The notes under the pieces are model-generated. The model worked only from the letters and a program-made list of their open reading frames with translations, was not told the origin of the DNA and did no database searches. 64,000 nucleotides of DNA. Source: Rhodococcoides corynebacterioides NBRC 14404 (GTDB lineage: Bacteria > Actinomycetota > Actinomycetes > Mycobacteriales > Mycobacteriaceae). Of the stretch, positions 13,386-22,238 are shown piece after piece (the first letter of the stretch is position 1; every line of letters begins with the position of its first letter). The stretch spans positions 372,001 to 436,000 of the forward strand of contig NZ_BCWV01000003.1 of NCBI RefSeq assembly GCF_001894765.1, given 5' to 3'. The position numbers and the translations under genes were made by a program.

Positions 13386-14078
13386 TCACTGACCGCCCGA
13401 CGGCGCGGCAGGATTCGCCGGCGCGGCGGGGTCGGTCGGTGCGGCGGGGTCGGCGGGCGCAGCGGGGTCGGCGGGCGCAGCGGGATCGGTGGGCGCAGCG
13501 GGATCGGTGGGCGCAGCGGGATCGGTAGGCGCGCCCTGCGGCAACTGCAGCGGGATGCGTTCGCCGATCGGCTGGATTCGCGTGGCCTTCCACGTGCCGT
13601 CGACGTCCTGGAGCTCGAGCCGCAGGGTGCTCTGGAAGCGCTCGTTGCCGCTGGGCTTGGTGGTGTCGGTGGTGAGCACGATCAACGACTGTGCCGTGCC
13701 CTCGTCCGCCGAGAAGCCCACCAGCGCCGCATGCTGTACCGACGCCGTGGTGACGACACCGGTGTCGGCGAACTGCTCGCGGAACTGATCCCGCGTGTCG
13801 TTCAGGCCGTTGGTGAGTTCGTCTCCGGTGATGGAGGACTCGATGTCGGCGAAGGTCTTGTCGAGATCGTTCGCATCGACGGAGTTCAGGTTGATCGCGG
13901 CCTGGCGGGCGCCGGCGAGTGCGTCGTCGCGCGTGGACGCGGCGGAGGACTCGCGGAAGGCGAGGAACCAGAACACCGCCGAGACCACGGCGAGCACGGC
14001 TGCGACCACGCAGACAGCGGCCACGACCACGACGAGCCGGGACCGCTGGGTACGCGGGGTGGAGGTGGTTGGCGTCAC
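13386..14078 (-). CDS. Mce-associated membrane protein (Mas-type) with Pro-Ala repeat tail
   Basis: The 230-residue product starts at GTG 14078. A short Thr-rich cytoplasmic N-terminus is followed by one transmembrane helix (about residues 13-37). An outer domain of about 140 residues follows (ends DVDGTWKATRIQPIGERIP), homologous in pattern to Mas proteins encoded after mceF. The last ~45 residues are a six-residue repeat with consensus DPAAPT/DPAAPA, ending in SGGQ. The tail is encoded by an 18-bp tandem repeat and is likely a flexible or wall-spanning linker. It lies between mceF and the second Mas gene and is probably in the same transcript, although a hairpin (14102-14127) precedes it. 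Confidence 0.85.
   Translation of the reverse strand: MTPTTSTPRTQRSRLVVVVAAVCVVAAVLAVVSAVFWFLAFRESSAASTRDDALAGARQAAINLNSVDANDLDKTFADIESSITGDELTNGLNDTRDQFREQFADTGVVTTASVQHAALVGFSADEGTAQSLIVLTTDTTKPSGNERFQSTLRLELQDVDGTWKATRIQPIGERIPLQLPQGAPTDPAAPTDPAAPTDPAAPADPAAPADPAAPTDPAAPANPAAPSGGQ
13401..13540. repeat. 18-bp coding tandem repeat (PAAPTD units)
   Basis: About seven to eight copies of an 18-bp unit (plus-strand form GGCGCAGCGGGATCGGTG and close variants) encode the repeating Asp-Pro-Ala-Ala-Pro-Thr/Ala tail of the Mas protein on the minus strand. Copies near the centre are identical and outer copies are diverged, as expected for recent in-frame expansion. Confidence 0.8.
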
Positions 14079-14101
14079 AACGCCACCCTACTAGGCGGTA
14101 A

Positions 14102-14127
14102 CCACCGGCCCCGCGAGGGACCGGTGG
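14102..14127 (-). terminator. Hairpin after mceF
   Basis: An 11-bp stem with one internal mismatch (14102-14112 with 14117-14127, loop GCGA) lies in the 74-bp spacer between mceF and the first Mas gene. It has no U-tract. It may cause partial termination or protect the mRNA end, reducing expression of the Mas genes relative to mceA-F. Confidence 0.45.
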
Positions 14128-14152
14128 CCACCACCCGTGTCAGCGACACCCG

Positions 14153-15403
14153 TCAGGGACGAACCGTCACACCCAGCAGCGCCGCCAGCTGCGTCGCGAT
14201 GGGGTTGAGGTCGATGGGGTCCGGCGCCACCTTCGGCTTGCCGTCCCACGGCTGCGGGATGTTCGGATCGGCGAACCGCACGCTGTTGGCCCCACGCACG
14301 CCCGTGAGCGAGCCCTGCGGCACCGTGCAGTTGGCGTCCAGGTTGATCGGGAAGTCCTGCTGCGTCGGGTCGAAATCGGGATTGCGAGCGTATTCGGCGT
14401 CGACGATCGCCTGCGTGCCCTCGTAACCCTGCGTGCACGACGGCGGGTTGTTCACCTCGAGCGCGATGCCGAAGTGGATGGTCCCGTCGCCCGGGCTGAC
14501 CGAGTTCGCACCCTGCGCGAGGGCGGGGAGGAACTGGAGCAGCGGCCGCAGCGCGAACGTCCGCGGGCTGAGCGCCTCGCTGACCCCGGCCAGGTTGGTG
14601 AGGTTGCTCGTCAACCCCGGACCGGCCTGTGCGACCAGTGCGCTGGTCTCGTCGGCGAACGGGATGCCGTTGTCGATGATCCGGCGGATGTCCGGATCGT
14701 TGGACCGGAGCTGCGCCGTGACCAGGGCCAGGTCGGAGCTGAACTGCTGGATCGCCGACGACTGCTCGCTCTGGGTGTCCAGCACCACACGGCTGTCCCG
14801 GATCAGGGTCAGCGTCTGCGGCAGGTTGCTCAGTCCGTCCTGCGAGAACGTGTCGAGGGAATCCACCAGACCGGCCAGGGCCGTCCCCGTGCCCTCGAAC
14901 CCTGTTCCGAGTTCGGTGATGAGGGTCCGGAGATCGTCCTTCGGCACCGACGACGCGAGTGTGTCCACGTTGCGCAGCAGATCCTCGACCGGAGTCGGCG
15001 TCGAGGTGTCGGCCTGCGCGATCGTGGACCCTTCCTCGAGGTAGGGGCCCTGATCGGTGCGCGGCTGCAGATCCACGTACTGCTCACCGATCGCGGATCG
15101 GTTGGCCACCACGGCGACGGTGTCGGACGGGATGTCCGGGCCGTTCTTCTCCAGGTTCAACGTGACGTCGACACCCTGCTCGGTGAGCGTCAGTGCACCC
15201 ACCCGACCGACGGGGATACCGCGGTAGGTGACCTCGGCGTTCTGGAAGATGCCACCGGAGTCCGCGAACTGGCCGGTCACCGTGTACTGACCGAATCCGA
15301 GCAGCTGATCGATGCGCACGTACTTCGCACCGACGTAGATGATTCCGAGCAGCGCGATCACCACGAACGCGACCAGCTGGGTGCTGACCAACTTCGATCT
15401 CAC
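14153..15403 (-). CDS. mceF: MCE family protein, MceF position
   Basis: The 416-residue product has an N-terminal membrane anchor (about residues 8-27). One MCE domain follows (about residues 38-115; it includes the GIPVGRVGAL motif), then a long helical segment and a C-terminal tail (NPIATQLAALLGV). MceA-F proteins assemble as a hexameric tunnel carrying lipids from the outer mycomembrane to the YrbE permease. It is the last of six, so the MceF position, and begins at GTG 15403 overlapping the mceE stop by 4 bp (GTGA), indicating translational coupling. The lipid cargo (sterol, fatty acid or other) cannot be read from sequence. Confidence 0.92.
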   Translation of the reverse strand: MRSKLVSTQLVAFVVIALLGIIYVGAKYVRIDQLLGFGQYTVTGQFADSGGIFQNAEVTYRGIPVGRVGALTLTEQGVDVTLNLEKNGPDIPSDTVAVVANRSAIGEQYVDLQPRTDQGPYLEEGSTIAQADTSTPTPVEDLLRNVDTLASSVPKDDLRTLITELGTGFEGTGTALAGLVDSLDTFSQDGLSNLPQTLTLIRDSRVVLDTQSEQSSAIQQFSSDLALVTAQLRSNDPDIRRIIDNGIPFADETSALVAQAGPGLTSNLTNLAGVSEALSPRTFALRPLLQFLPALAQGANSVSPGDGTIHFGIALEVNNPPSCTQGYEGTQAIVDAEYARNPDFDPTQQDFPINLDANCTVPQGSLTGVRGANSVRFADPNIPQPWDGKPKVAPDPIDLNPIATQLAALLGVTVRP

Positions 15404-16701
15404 TGTCCACCTCCCGGCTGCGCGCCGGGGGCAGCGCCGATACCGAACTGTTCGAGAATGCCGTCGAGCGGATTCGCCGACGGCGGCGCCGCGGCCGGAA
15501 CACCCGGTGCCGGCGTCGGCGACGGGATCACCGGCGGTAGCGGCAGGAGGGACACCGTCGGCCAGCCGGGTCGCGGTCCGTTGCCGTTGTAGTACGGATT
15601 GGACGGATCCACCCGAGGCTTGGGGTCGCCGTTCAGCGGCGGGCTGTAGATCGGGTTCCCCTCGCCGACGCCGAAGGTGCTCAGCTGGTTACCGATCTGC
15701 AGATCGGCACTGATGAAGAGGTTCACCGAGTTGCCCTGGGCGATCTTCTCGACGCCGTCCGGGAACGGGAACGTCGGCACGAACGCGAGGTCGGTGACCA
15801 ACTCGTCGCCGTACGTCGCCAGTTCCTGCAGCGTCGGACGCAGTGCGCGCAGGTCGGCGATGAGATCGTCCTTGCTGCGCTCGATGACGTCGGTACCCAC
15901 CTCGCCGAGACGGTCCAGCTGGGTGAGCAGCTGGGTCAGCTGCGGACGCTGCTGCTCGAGGACTTCCGTGGCCACCGGCAGGTCCGCGAGGATGCGATCG
16001 ATCTTCTCGGTCTGCTGGTTCAGGGTTCCGGTGAGCACGTCGAGACCGTCGAGGGCGCGTGTGATGTCACCCTTCTGCTCCTCGAGCCCACCGATGAGCG
16101 TGTTGGCCTGCTCGATGAGAGAGCGCAGTCGATCCTCGCGCCCCGACGTCGCCGTGTTCAGTTCCTTGACGATCGGTGCGAGCTGTGCGACGCCGCCGCC
16201 GTTGAGCAGCATCGACAGGGCGCCGAACACCTGCTCGATGTCGGTGGCGTGGCGGGTGCGCTCGACCGGAATCGTGTCGCCGCCGATCAGGCGCGCCTCG
16301 TCGGCGTCCCCCTCGGGAACCGACAGCTGCACGAATTTCTCGCCGAGCAGGTTGGTCTGCTGGATCGAGGCGGTCGCGTTGGCCGGCAGATCGACCGAAC
16401 TGTTCACCTCGACCTGGACGTCCGCGATCCACGAGTCCCCGGGCACCGAGATGTCGGTGACACGACCGACCTCGACGCCGTCGACCTTGACGGTCGACTG
16501 CGGCACCAGGTCGAGAACGTCGTCGAACTGCAGGGTCAGGCGGACGGGGTCGGAACCCACGTCGGCGCCGCCGGGCAGGGGAATTCCGTAGACACCCTCG
16601 GACCCGCAGGCCCCGACGGTCAGGGCCACCACACAGACTCCGGAGGCGACGACGACACCGCGCGCGCGGCGAGTCGGTTGACGTGTGACGCGCACGGTCA
16701 C
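15400..16701 (-). CDS. mceE: MCE family lipoprotein, MceE (LprK-like)
   Basis: The product is 433 residues from GTG 16701, which has AGGAAGGGG just upstream and overlaps the mceD stop by 4 bp. The open frame continues upstream inside mceD, but that part is out of the mceD frame and not credible. The N-terminus is a lipoprotein signal: Arg-rich, a hydrophobic run, then lipobox VGAC at about residues 27-30, with the Cys acylated. An MCE domain with VKVDGVEVGRVTDI follows, then helical repeats and a Pro-rich C-terminus (PPVIPSPTPAPG). MceE is the only lipoprotein of the set and anchors the complex to the outer face of the membrane. Confidence 0.93.
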   Translation of the reverse strand: MTVRVTRQPTRRARGVVVASGVCVVALTVGACGSEGVYGIPLPGGADVGSDPVRLTLQFDDVLDLVPQSTVKVDGVEVGRVTDISVPGDSWIADVQVEVNSSVDLPANATASIQQTNLLGEKFVQLSVPEGDADEARLIGGDTIPVERTRHATDIEQVFGALSMLLNGGGVAQLAPIVKELNTATSGREDRLRSLIEQANTLIGGLEEQKGDITRALDGLDVLTGTLNQQTEKIDRILADLPVATEVLEQQRPQLTQLLTQLDRLGEVGTDVIERSKDDLIADLRALRPTLQELATYGDELVTDLAFVPTFPFPDGVEKIAQGNSVNLFISADLQIGNQLSTFGVGEGNPIYSPPLNGDPKPRVDPSNPYYNGNGPRPGWPTVSLLPLPPVIPSPTPAPGVPAAAPPSANPLDGILEQFGIGAAPGAQPGGGQ

Positions 16702-17972
16702 TCCCCTTCCTGCGGAATGGACAGTCCGGGCAGGTTCAGATCGAGGCGCGGCGACGGGTTGCCCGGCACCGTTCCCGGCTCGACGTTCCGCTGGATGTTG
16801 TCGGCGGACAGCAGACCGAACGGCAGCACCAGTGTCGGGGTCTTCACCCCTGCGACGGCCTGGTCGACGATCGTCCCGCAGTTGTCGACGATCGGCTGCA
16901 TCTGCCGACCGAGCGCCTCGAACTGCGGATCCCCCGGGCGCAGCTTCTGCAGGTCGATCAGACTGCACACGAACGTCTTCGGATCCTGGAGTTCGTTGAA
17001 GATCAACCGAGCATCCAGGGAGCCGTTCTCGGCGTTGTACGAGTTGGCGACGTTGGCGACGGCCAACGGGAGCAGCGTCAGAGTGTCGGCGAGCTTGTCC
17101 CGGTTGTCCGCCAGCAACTGCGTGGTGGGCGCGAGCGCGTCGAGATCGGTACCCAGCTGATCGCGATTGTCGCGGACGAATCCCGCGACGTCGCCGAGGG
17201 TCACCGACAGCTGTTGCAGCGCCTGCGAGAGGTTCTCCCGCTCGCCCGCCAGGAAGCCGGTGAGCGAGGACAGCTGCTCGTTGAAGGCGCGCACCTGCTG
17301 ATCGTTGGCCGCGAGGGCGCTGACGAAGGTCTGCAGGTTCTGGACCGTGCCGAACAGGTCGCCTCGATAGGAATCGAGCGTGTCGACGGCGCCGGACAGC
17401 TGGGTCAGCGTGTCGTTCAGAGCCTCGCCGTTGCCCTCGAGGTTGCGCGCACCCGTCGTCACCAGATCGGAGACGGCGCCGTTGCGGTTCGCCCCGTTGG
17501 GGCCGAGTGCCTCGGAGAGCTGATCGATGCTCGTGTACAGCTCGTCGACCTCGACCGGGGTGGCCGTGCGGTCACGCGGGATGACCGCGCCCGATTGCAT
17601 CTTGTCCCCGCCGGTGTAGGCCGGCGCGAGCTGGACGTAGCGATCCGCGACCACCGACGGGGCGATCTGCACCGCCCGTGCGGTCGCCGGGATGTCCACG
17701 CCACGGTCGACACGCAGGTCGACCTGCACCTGGTCACCGAGTCCCTCGACCTTGGTCACCTCGCCGACCTTCACGCCGAGCACCCGCACCTCGGTGCCCT
17801 CGTAGACACCGACGGACTTGTCGAAATAGGTGGTGATCGTGGTCGTGCCGAGGCGCGTGAACGCCCACCAGAGGGCGAACACCACGAGGACGACCACGGC
17901 GACGCCGGCCGCGATCAGTCCCAGGCTGCGCTTGGTGAACATCGAACGTGACGAATCCTGGTCGGCGGTCAC
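16698..17972 (-). CDS. mceD: MCE family protein, MceD position
   Basis: The product is 424 residues from GTG 17972, overlapping the mceC stop by 4 bp (GTGA). ATG 17942 is an alternative start. It has a transmembrane anchor (about residues 20-40), an MCE domain with VRVLGVKVGEVTKVEGLG and PSVVADRYVQLAP, a predicted coiled-coil/helical region rich in TLTQLSGAVDTL-type heptads, and a C-terminal tail ending LNLPGLSIPQEGE. It is a tunnel subunit of the Mce transporter. The tight overlaps with mceC and mceE argue for stoichiometric, coupled translation. Confidence 0.92.
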   Translation of the reverse strand: MTADQDSSRSMFTKRSLGLIAAGVAVVVLVVFALWWAFTRLGTTTITTYFDKSVGVYEGTEVRVLGVKVGEVTKVEGLGDQVQVDLRVDRGVDIPATARAVQIAPSVVADRYVQLAPAYTGGDKMQSGAVIPRDRTATPVEVDELYTSIDQLSEALGPNGANRNGAVSDLVTTGARNLEGNGEALNDTLTQLSGAVDTLDSYRGDLFGTVQNLQTFVSALAANDQQVRAFNEQLSSLTGFLAGERENLSQALQQLSVTLGDVAGFVRDNRDQLGTDLDALAPTTQLLADNRDKLADTLTLLPLAVANVANSYNAENGSLDARLIFNELQDPKTFVCSLIDLQKLRPGDPQFEALGRQMQPIVDNCGTIVDQAVAGVKTPTLVLPFGLLSADNIQRNVEPGTVPGNPSPRLDLNLPGLSIPQEGE

Positions 17973-18991
17973 TGGCCTGCTCCCGGACTGCGAACGGGAT
18001 CCACACCCAGCGTGCGGATCGGCTCCCGGTAGCCCGGAATGTCGGGAAGACCCGGCGGGAACGTGTTGACGATGACCTGGTCGAACCATCGACCGTTGCC
18101 CACGATGTTGGTGTACAGCCGCACGAACGGCTCGTACATCTCGATGGCGCGGGAGATGTTCTCGTTGTTCGTCCGCAGCGTCTCGATGACCTGGCCGAGC
18201 GACGCGAGCGCCGGGCCGATCTGCGCCTCGTTGTCACGGACGAGCCCGGTGAGTTCACGCGAGACGCGCTGGGTTCCGATGAGCAGCTGCGAGATCGACT
18301 GCTGCCGATTGTTGAGCTCCTGCACCAGAACCGACGCGTCCCCGATCAACCGGGTGAACTCCTGGTTGCGATCGGCGAGCACCTTCGTCGTCGTGTTCGT
18401 AGCGGCGAAGAGCTTCGACAACTGGTCGTCGCGCGACGCGATGGTCTCCGACAGTCGGGTCACGCCGTCGAGCGAGGCGCGGATGTTCTCCGGCGTCTCG
18501 GAGAACGCCTGCGACAACGTCTCCATGCTCGTCGCCAACTGGGTGGTGTCGATGTCACCCGTCGTCCGCGCGGCGTCGGAGAACGCGTCGATGACGTCGT
18601 ACGGCGCCGTGGTCCGTTCGATCGGAATCACGTCGCGGGGATTGAGTCGTTCGTCGCCCTTGGGTTCGAGCGAGAGGTACTTCTGCCCCAGGACGGTCTT
18701 GATCTGGATGGACGCCGACGTCCTGTCGCCCACCCACGCGTCGTCCACGGTGAACTCCACCGCGACCTTGTCGCCGTCGAGGGAGACGTCGGTGACCTTG
18801 CCGACGCGGACGCCGGCGATGCGCACCTCGTTGCTCGCCACCAGGCCGGCAGCCTCGGAGAAGTCCGCCCGGTACTTGGTGCTCGCGCCGATGATCGGCA
18901 GCGAGTCCAGGAAGAACGCGCTCATCGTGGCCATCAGGATGAGGAAGATGCCGAGGGCACCTGCGACGGCCGGCTTGCGACGGGACTCCAT
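17969..18991 (-). CDS. mceC: MCE family protein, MceC position
   Basis: The product is 340 residues from ATG 18991, which overlaps the mceB stop (ATGA) and has AGGAGGT about 10 nt upstream. An N-terminal transmembrane helix (about residues 9-28) precedes the MCE domain (VRIAGVRVGKVTDVSLDG, then VLGQKYLSLEPKGD). A long helical region with many Gln, Asn and Leu residues follows, and the protein ends in a short Pro/Gly tail. It is a tunnel subunit of the Mce transporter and lacks a lipobox. Confidence 0.92.
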   Translation of the reverse strand: MESRRKPAVAGALGIFLILMATMSAFFLDSLPIIGASTKYRADFSEAAGLVASNEVRIAGVRVGKVTDVSLDGDKVAVEFTVDDAWVGDRTSASIQIKTVLGQKYLSLEPKGDERLNPRDVIPIERTTAPYDVIDAFSDAARTTGDIDTTQLATSMETLSQAFSETPENIRASLDGVTRLSETIASRDDQLSKLFAATNTTTKVLADRNQEFTRLIGDASVLVQELNNRQQSISQLLIGTQRVSRELTGLVRDNEAQIGPALASLGQVIETLRTNNENISRAIEMYEPFVRLYTNIVGNGRWFDQVIVNTFPPGLPDIPGYREPIRTLGVDPVRSPGAGQ

Positions 18992-20055
18992 CAGGAAATA
19001 CCTCCTGCCGCACAGCGTTTCGCGGAGTTCGTGTAGAGCGGCTGATTGATGGTCGGCAGGCCGGTGGGCAGGTTCAACTGCGGGGCGTATCCCGGCCCGG
19101 CGACGATGTCGATGCCGCAGAGATAGAACTGGAACCACGAGCCGAAGCTCGCGACGCGGATGAGCTTCTCCAGCTTCACGGGGAAGTTCTTCAGGATCGC
19201 GTCGAAGTCCGCCTGGCGGTTGTTGATCTTGGTCGACAGCTGGTCGATCGAGGCGATGGACGACTGGATCGACGGCCGGGTCGGCTCGAGCAGATCCGCC
19301 GTCGCGTCGGTCAGGCCGGCCAGCGAGGTGACCGCCGAGCCCACCGTGTCGCGGTCGGCAGCCAACCCGGACACCAACTGCTGCGTGTTGACGATCAGCT
19401 GGTCGAGGTCCTTGTCGTGGCGGTTGACCGTGTCCAACACACCGTTGAGGTTGTCGATGACGGCACCGATCACGCGATCCTTGTCCGCGACCGTGTTGGT
19501 CAGGGATGCGGTGTCGCGCACCAGATCTCCGATGGTGCCGGACTCACCCTGGAACACCTGGATGATCTGGTAGCTCAACTTGTTGACGTCGTCCGCGGTC
19601 AGGGTCTGGAACAGCGGGCGGAACCCGTTGAACAGGGTGGTGAGGTTGACCGCGGGCCGGGTCCGCTCGAGCGGAATGGTGGCGCCGCTGGTGATCTTCT
19701 CGCCCTGGTTCCCGGACCCCTCCTCGAGCGCGATGTAGCGCTGGCCGATGAGGTTGCGGTACCGGATGGTCGCCGTGCTGCTCGCGGGCAGCCAGTCACG
19801 CTGCGTCAGCGCGAAATCGACTCGCGCACGGTCACGCTCGTAGATCTCGATCTTCTCGACCGTGCCGACTCGCACGCCGGCGATGCGCACCTCGTCGCCC
19901 TCGTTCAGCGAGGCGACGTCGGAGAAGATCGCCGAGAACTTCGTGTTGCCCGAGCCGGCACCGTTGGCGATGGTCAGCGCCAACGCCGCCGTCGCCAGAA
20001 TGGTCACCACCGCGAAGATGATCAGCTTGACCAGCGGTGCAGCCAATCCCCTCAT
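18991..20055 (-). CDS. mceB: MCE family protein, MceB position
   Basis: The product is 354 residues from ATG 20055, overlapping the mceA stop by 4 bp. The N-terminal helix (LIIFAVVTILATAALALTI) anchors it. The MCE domain shows VRIAGVRVGTVEKIEIYERD and RNLIGQRYIALEEG. A helical arm follows. The C-terminal block QFYLCGIDIVAGPGYAPQLN with paired cysteines is characteristic of the B subunits. It is part of the lipid-transport tunnel. Confidence 0.92.
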   Translation of the reverse strand: MRGLAAPLVKLIIFAVVTILATAALALTIANGAGSGNTKFSAIFSDVASLNEGDEVRIAGVRVGTVEKIEIYERDRARVDFALTQRDWLPASSTATIRYRNLIGQRYIALEEGSGNQGEKITSGATIPLERTRPAVNLTTLFNGFRPLFQTLTADDVNKLSYQIIQVFQGESGTIGDLVRDTASLTNTVADKDRVIGAVIDNLNGVLDTVNRHDKDLDQLIVNTQQLVSGLAADRDTVGSAVTSLAGLTDATADLLEPTRPSIQSSIASIDQLSTKINNRQADFDAILKNFPVKLEKLIRVASFGSWFQFYLCGIDIVAGPGYAPQLNLPTGLPTINQPLYTNSAKRCAAGGIS

Positions 20056-21380
20056 CGCACACTCACTTCCGCGCCGCGGAGCGCCGGAGCGCCCACCAGG
20101 GTGGTCCAGGACGGCACCTGCTCCGGCGCCAGTCCGGACCCGGAGCCGTACACCACGGCCAACGTGTCACGCTCGAGGTCCGATCCGGCGTAGGACGCGG
20201 GAACCGGGGAATCGAGCGGATTCGGCAGCGGCGGATCGATCGCCGGACCCGGGTTGCGGGACGGCACCTGGTACGAGCCGTCGTTCACACCGCTGCCCGG
20301 GTACTGCGGGAAGAACTTGCCGGGCGTGGTGACGTCGTCGAAGCACGACGGACCACGCGTGTCGAACAGTCTCGGCTCGTCCTGGTTCGGGATGTACCGC
20401 CCCTTGGGATTGACGAAGTTGATCGACGCACGGACACCCGGGTAGGGGGCGTCGACCGACAGGATCTTCTTGGCCTCGTCGGCGACGCGCACGAACTCGG
20501 TGAAGGTGCACCCGAACGACGGCGAGAACTCGGCGAGCAATTCGAGCGCCTCCCGCGAATCGGCCGCCACCGTGACGATCGACTCGGCGTTGGTCTGCAC
20601 CAGATCGGCCAGCGAACCGGACGACGCGGTGGCCGACACCAGCAGCGTCTCGACGTCGCTCTGCCGCTCGACCACGGTGTTGCCCGTGACGCGCAGGTCG
20701 TCCAACGCATCCACCAGATCCGGCGCGGCGGTGGAGTAGGTCTGCGACAGATCGGCGATGCCGCGCAGGTCCGCCTGGATGTTCGGCAGCTCGGTGTTCA
20801 GACCGGAGAAGATCTCCTCGAGCCGGTCGATCGTCAGACCCAGCTTCTGGCCCTTGCCGTCGAGCGCCTGCGACAGCGCGCCGAGGGTGTTCGCCAGATC
20901 CTGCGGGGGGATGGCGTCGAGCAGGGGCAGCAGCGAATCGAGCAGTTGCCCGACCTCGATCGCGTTGCCGCTGGTGTCCTGCTGGATGGTCCCGCCCGCC
21001 GCGATGGGGGTGGCGGACGCGCCGTCCTGCGGGATCTGCAAGGCCACGTACCGCTCACCGAACAGAGTCTTCGGCAGCAGGCGGGCCGTCGTGTTCGACG
21101 GAATCATGTCGACCTTGTCCGGCTCGAGGGCGATCTGCGAGACCACCCGGCCGTCCTCGGCGGTGGTCGTGCGCACCTCGCCGACGATCATGCCGCGCGC
21201 CTTCACGTCGGCATTGGCGGGCAGGGCGTTGCCGGCGGTGTCGGTGACCAGGTCGACCATGACGACCGACTTGAAGGTCTTCTGGTAGCTGGCGATGGAC
21301 CACCCGACGAACAGCACGACGACGAGCAGGAACCCGACGCCGAGCAGTCTGCGCTTGGTCGCGGACGGGGCGTGATTCAT
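20052..21380 (-). CDS. mceA: MCE family protein, MceA position
   Basis: The product is 442 residues from ATG 21380, overlapping the yrbEB stop by 4 bp. The N-terminus has one transmembrane helix (about residues 11-30), then an MCE domain (ADVKARGMIVGEVRT, LFGERYVALQIP) and the helical tunnel region. The C-terminus carries the FSPSFGCTFTEFVRVAD and FVNPKGRYIPNQ blocks seen in MceA proteins, followed by a Pro-rich stretch. It is the first of six tunnel subunits after the permease pair. Confidence 0.93.
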   Translation of the reverse strand: MNHAPSATKRRLLGVGFLLVVVLFVGWSIASYQKTFKSVVMVDLVTDTAGNALPANADVKARGMIVGEVRTTTAEDGRVVSQIALEPDKVDMIPSNTTARLLPKTLFGERYVALQIPQDGASATPIAAGGTIQQDTSGNAIEVGQLLDSLLPLLDAIPPQDLANTLGALSQALDGKGQKLGLTIDRLEEIFSGLNTELPNIQADLRGIADLSQTYSTAAPDLVDALDDLRVTGNTVVERQSDVETLLVSATASSGSLADLVQTNAESIVTVAADSREALELLAEFSPSFGCTFTEFVRVADEAKKILSVDAPYPGVRASINFVNPKGRYIPNQDEPRLFDTRGPSCFDDVTTPGKFFPQYPGSGVNDGSYQVPSRNPGPAIDPPLPNPLDSPVPASYAGSDLERDTLAVVYGSGSGLAPEQVPSWTTLVGAPALRGAEVSVR

Positions 21381-22237
21381 CCGGCCACCCTCACCGTGGT
21401 CGTGGTGCCCCAGATGGCGAGGCTCAGGAAGAAGTTCAGCACTGCCACCGTGACGATCGCGGCGCGCACCGCCCGACCCACGGCCACACCCACTCCGGCC
21501 GGTCCGCCCGACGCCGTGTAGCCGTAGTAGCAGTGGATCATGATGAGCACGAACGCGAAGACCAGCACCTTGGCGAAGGAGTAGAGCACGTCCTCCGGGG
21601 GCAGGAACAGCGAGAAGTAATGGTCGTACGAGCCCGGCGACTGACCGTTGAACAGGGTCGAGACCAGGCGGGACGCCAGGTACGCCGACAGCAGGCCGAC
21701 GATGTAGAGCGGGATGACGGCGATGAAGCCGGCGATCATGCGCGTCGACACCAGGAACGGCACCGACGGCACCGCCATGACCTCGAGAGCGTCGATCTCC
21801 TCGGAGATGCGCATGGCTCCGAGCTGGGCGGTGAATCCACAGCCGACCGTCGCGGACAGCGCCAGGGACGCCACGATCGGCGCGATCTCGCGGGTGTTGA
21901 CGTACGCCGAGAGGAAGCCGGTGAGCACCTGGGAGCCGAGCTGCTCGAGGGCCGCGAAGCCCTGCAGTCCGACCACGACGCCGGTGAAGCCGCTCATCAT
22001 GAGGATGACGCCGATCGTGCCGCCGATGACCGCCAGCGCGCCCGTACCGAAGGTGACCTCGGCGAGCAGCCGCAGCGTCTCCTTCTTGTAGTGCACGACG
22101 GTGCGCGGAATCCAGCCGATGGCGCGGCCGTAGAAGGACATCTGCTCGCCGGCGCGATCGAGCATCCCCAGCGGGGCGCCCGCTGCGCTGCGCAGCTTGA
22201 GGAGAGTGCGGTCGCCGCGACCGCGCGCGATGGTCAT
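21377..22237 (-). CDS. yrbEB: MlaE/YrbE-family ABC permease, YrbEB position
   Basis: This 286-residue protein has the MlaE fold, with about five to six hydrophobic segments and the characteristic GLVVALQG-like motif, seen here as GVVVGLQGFAALEQLG. The EEIDALEVMAVPSVPFLVSTR coupling segment, given here in part as EEIDALEVMAVPS, contacts the ATPase. It forms the inner-membrane permease with YrbEA. The start, ATG 22237, is 1 bp after the yrbEA stop, and the stop overlaps mceA. Confidence 0.94.
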   Translation of the reverse strand: MTIARGRGDRTLLKLRSAAGAPLGMLDRAGEQMSFYGRAIGWIPRTVVHYKKETLRLLAEVTFGTGALAVIGGTIGVILMMSGFTGVVVGLQGFAALEQLGSQVLTGFLSAYVNTREIAPIVASLALSATVGCGFTAQLGAMRISEEIDALEVMAVPSVPFLVSTRMIAGFIAVIPLYIVGLLSAYLASRLVSTLFNGQSPGSYDHYFSLFLPPEDVLYSFAKVLVFAFVLIMIHCYYGYTASGGPAGVGVAVGRAVRAAIVTVAVLNFFLSLAIWGTTTTVRVAG

Positions 22238-22238
22238 C

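Noticed and set aside
13401..13540. CRISPR-like spacing of repeats in the Mas gene, and also in mceG (23140-23300)
   Set aside because: The repeats are contiguous, in-frame coding units without unique spacers, and no cas gene is present.
16702..18089. Long N-terminal extensions of MceE and MceD (starts at 16968 and 18089)
   Set aside because: They read through the neighbouring mce genes in a shadow frame. GTG starts with good ribosome sites and GTGA overlaps give normal lipoprotein and membrane-anchor N-termini.
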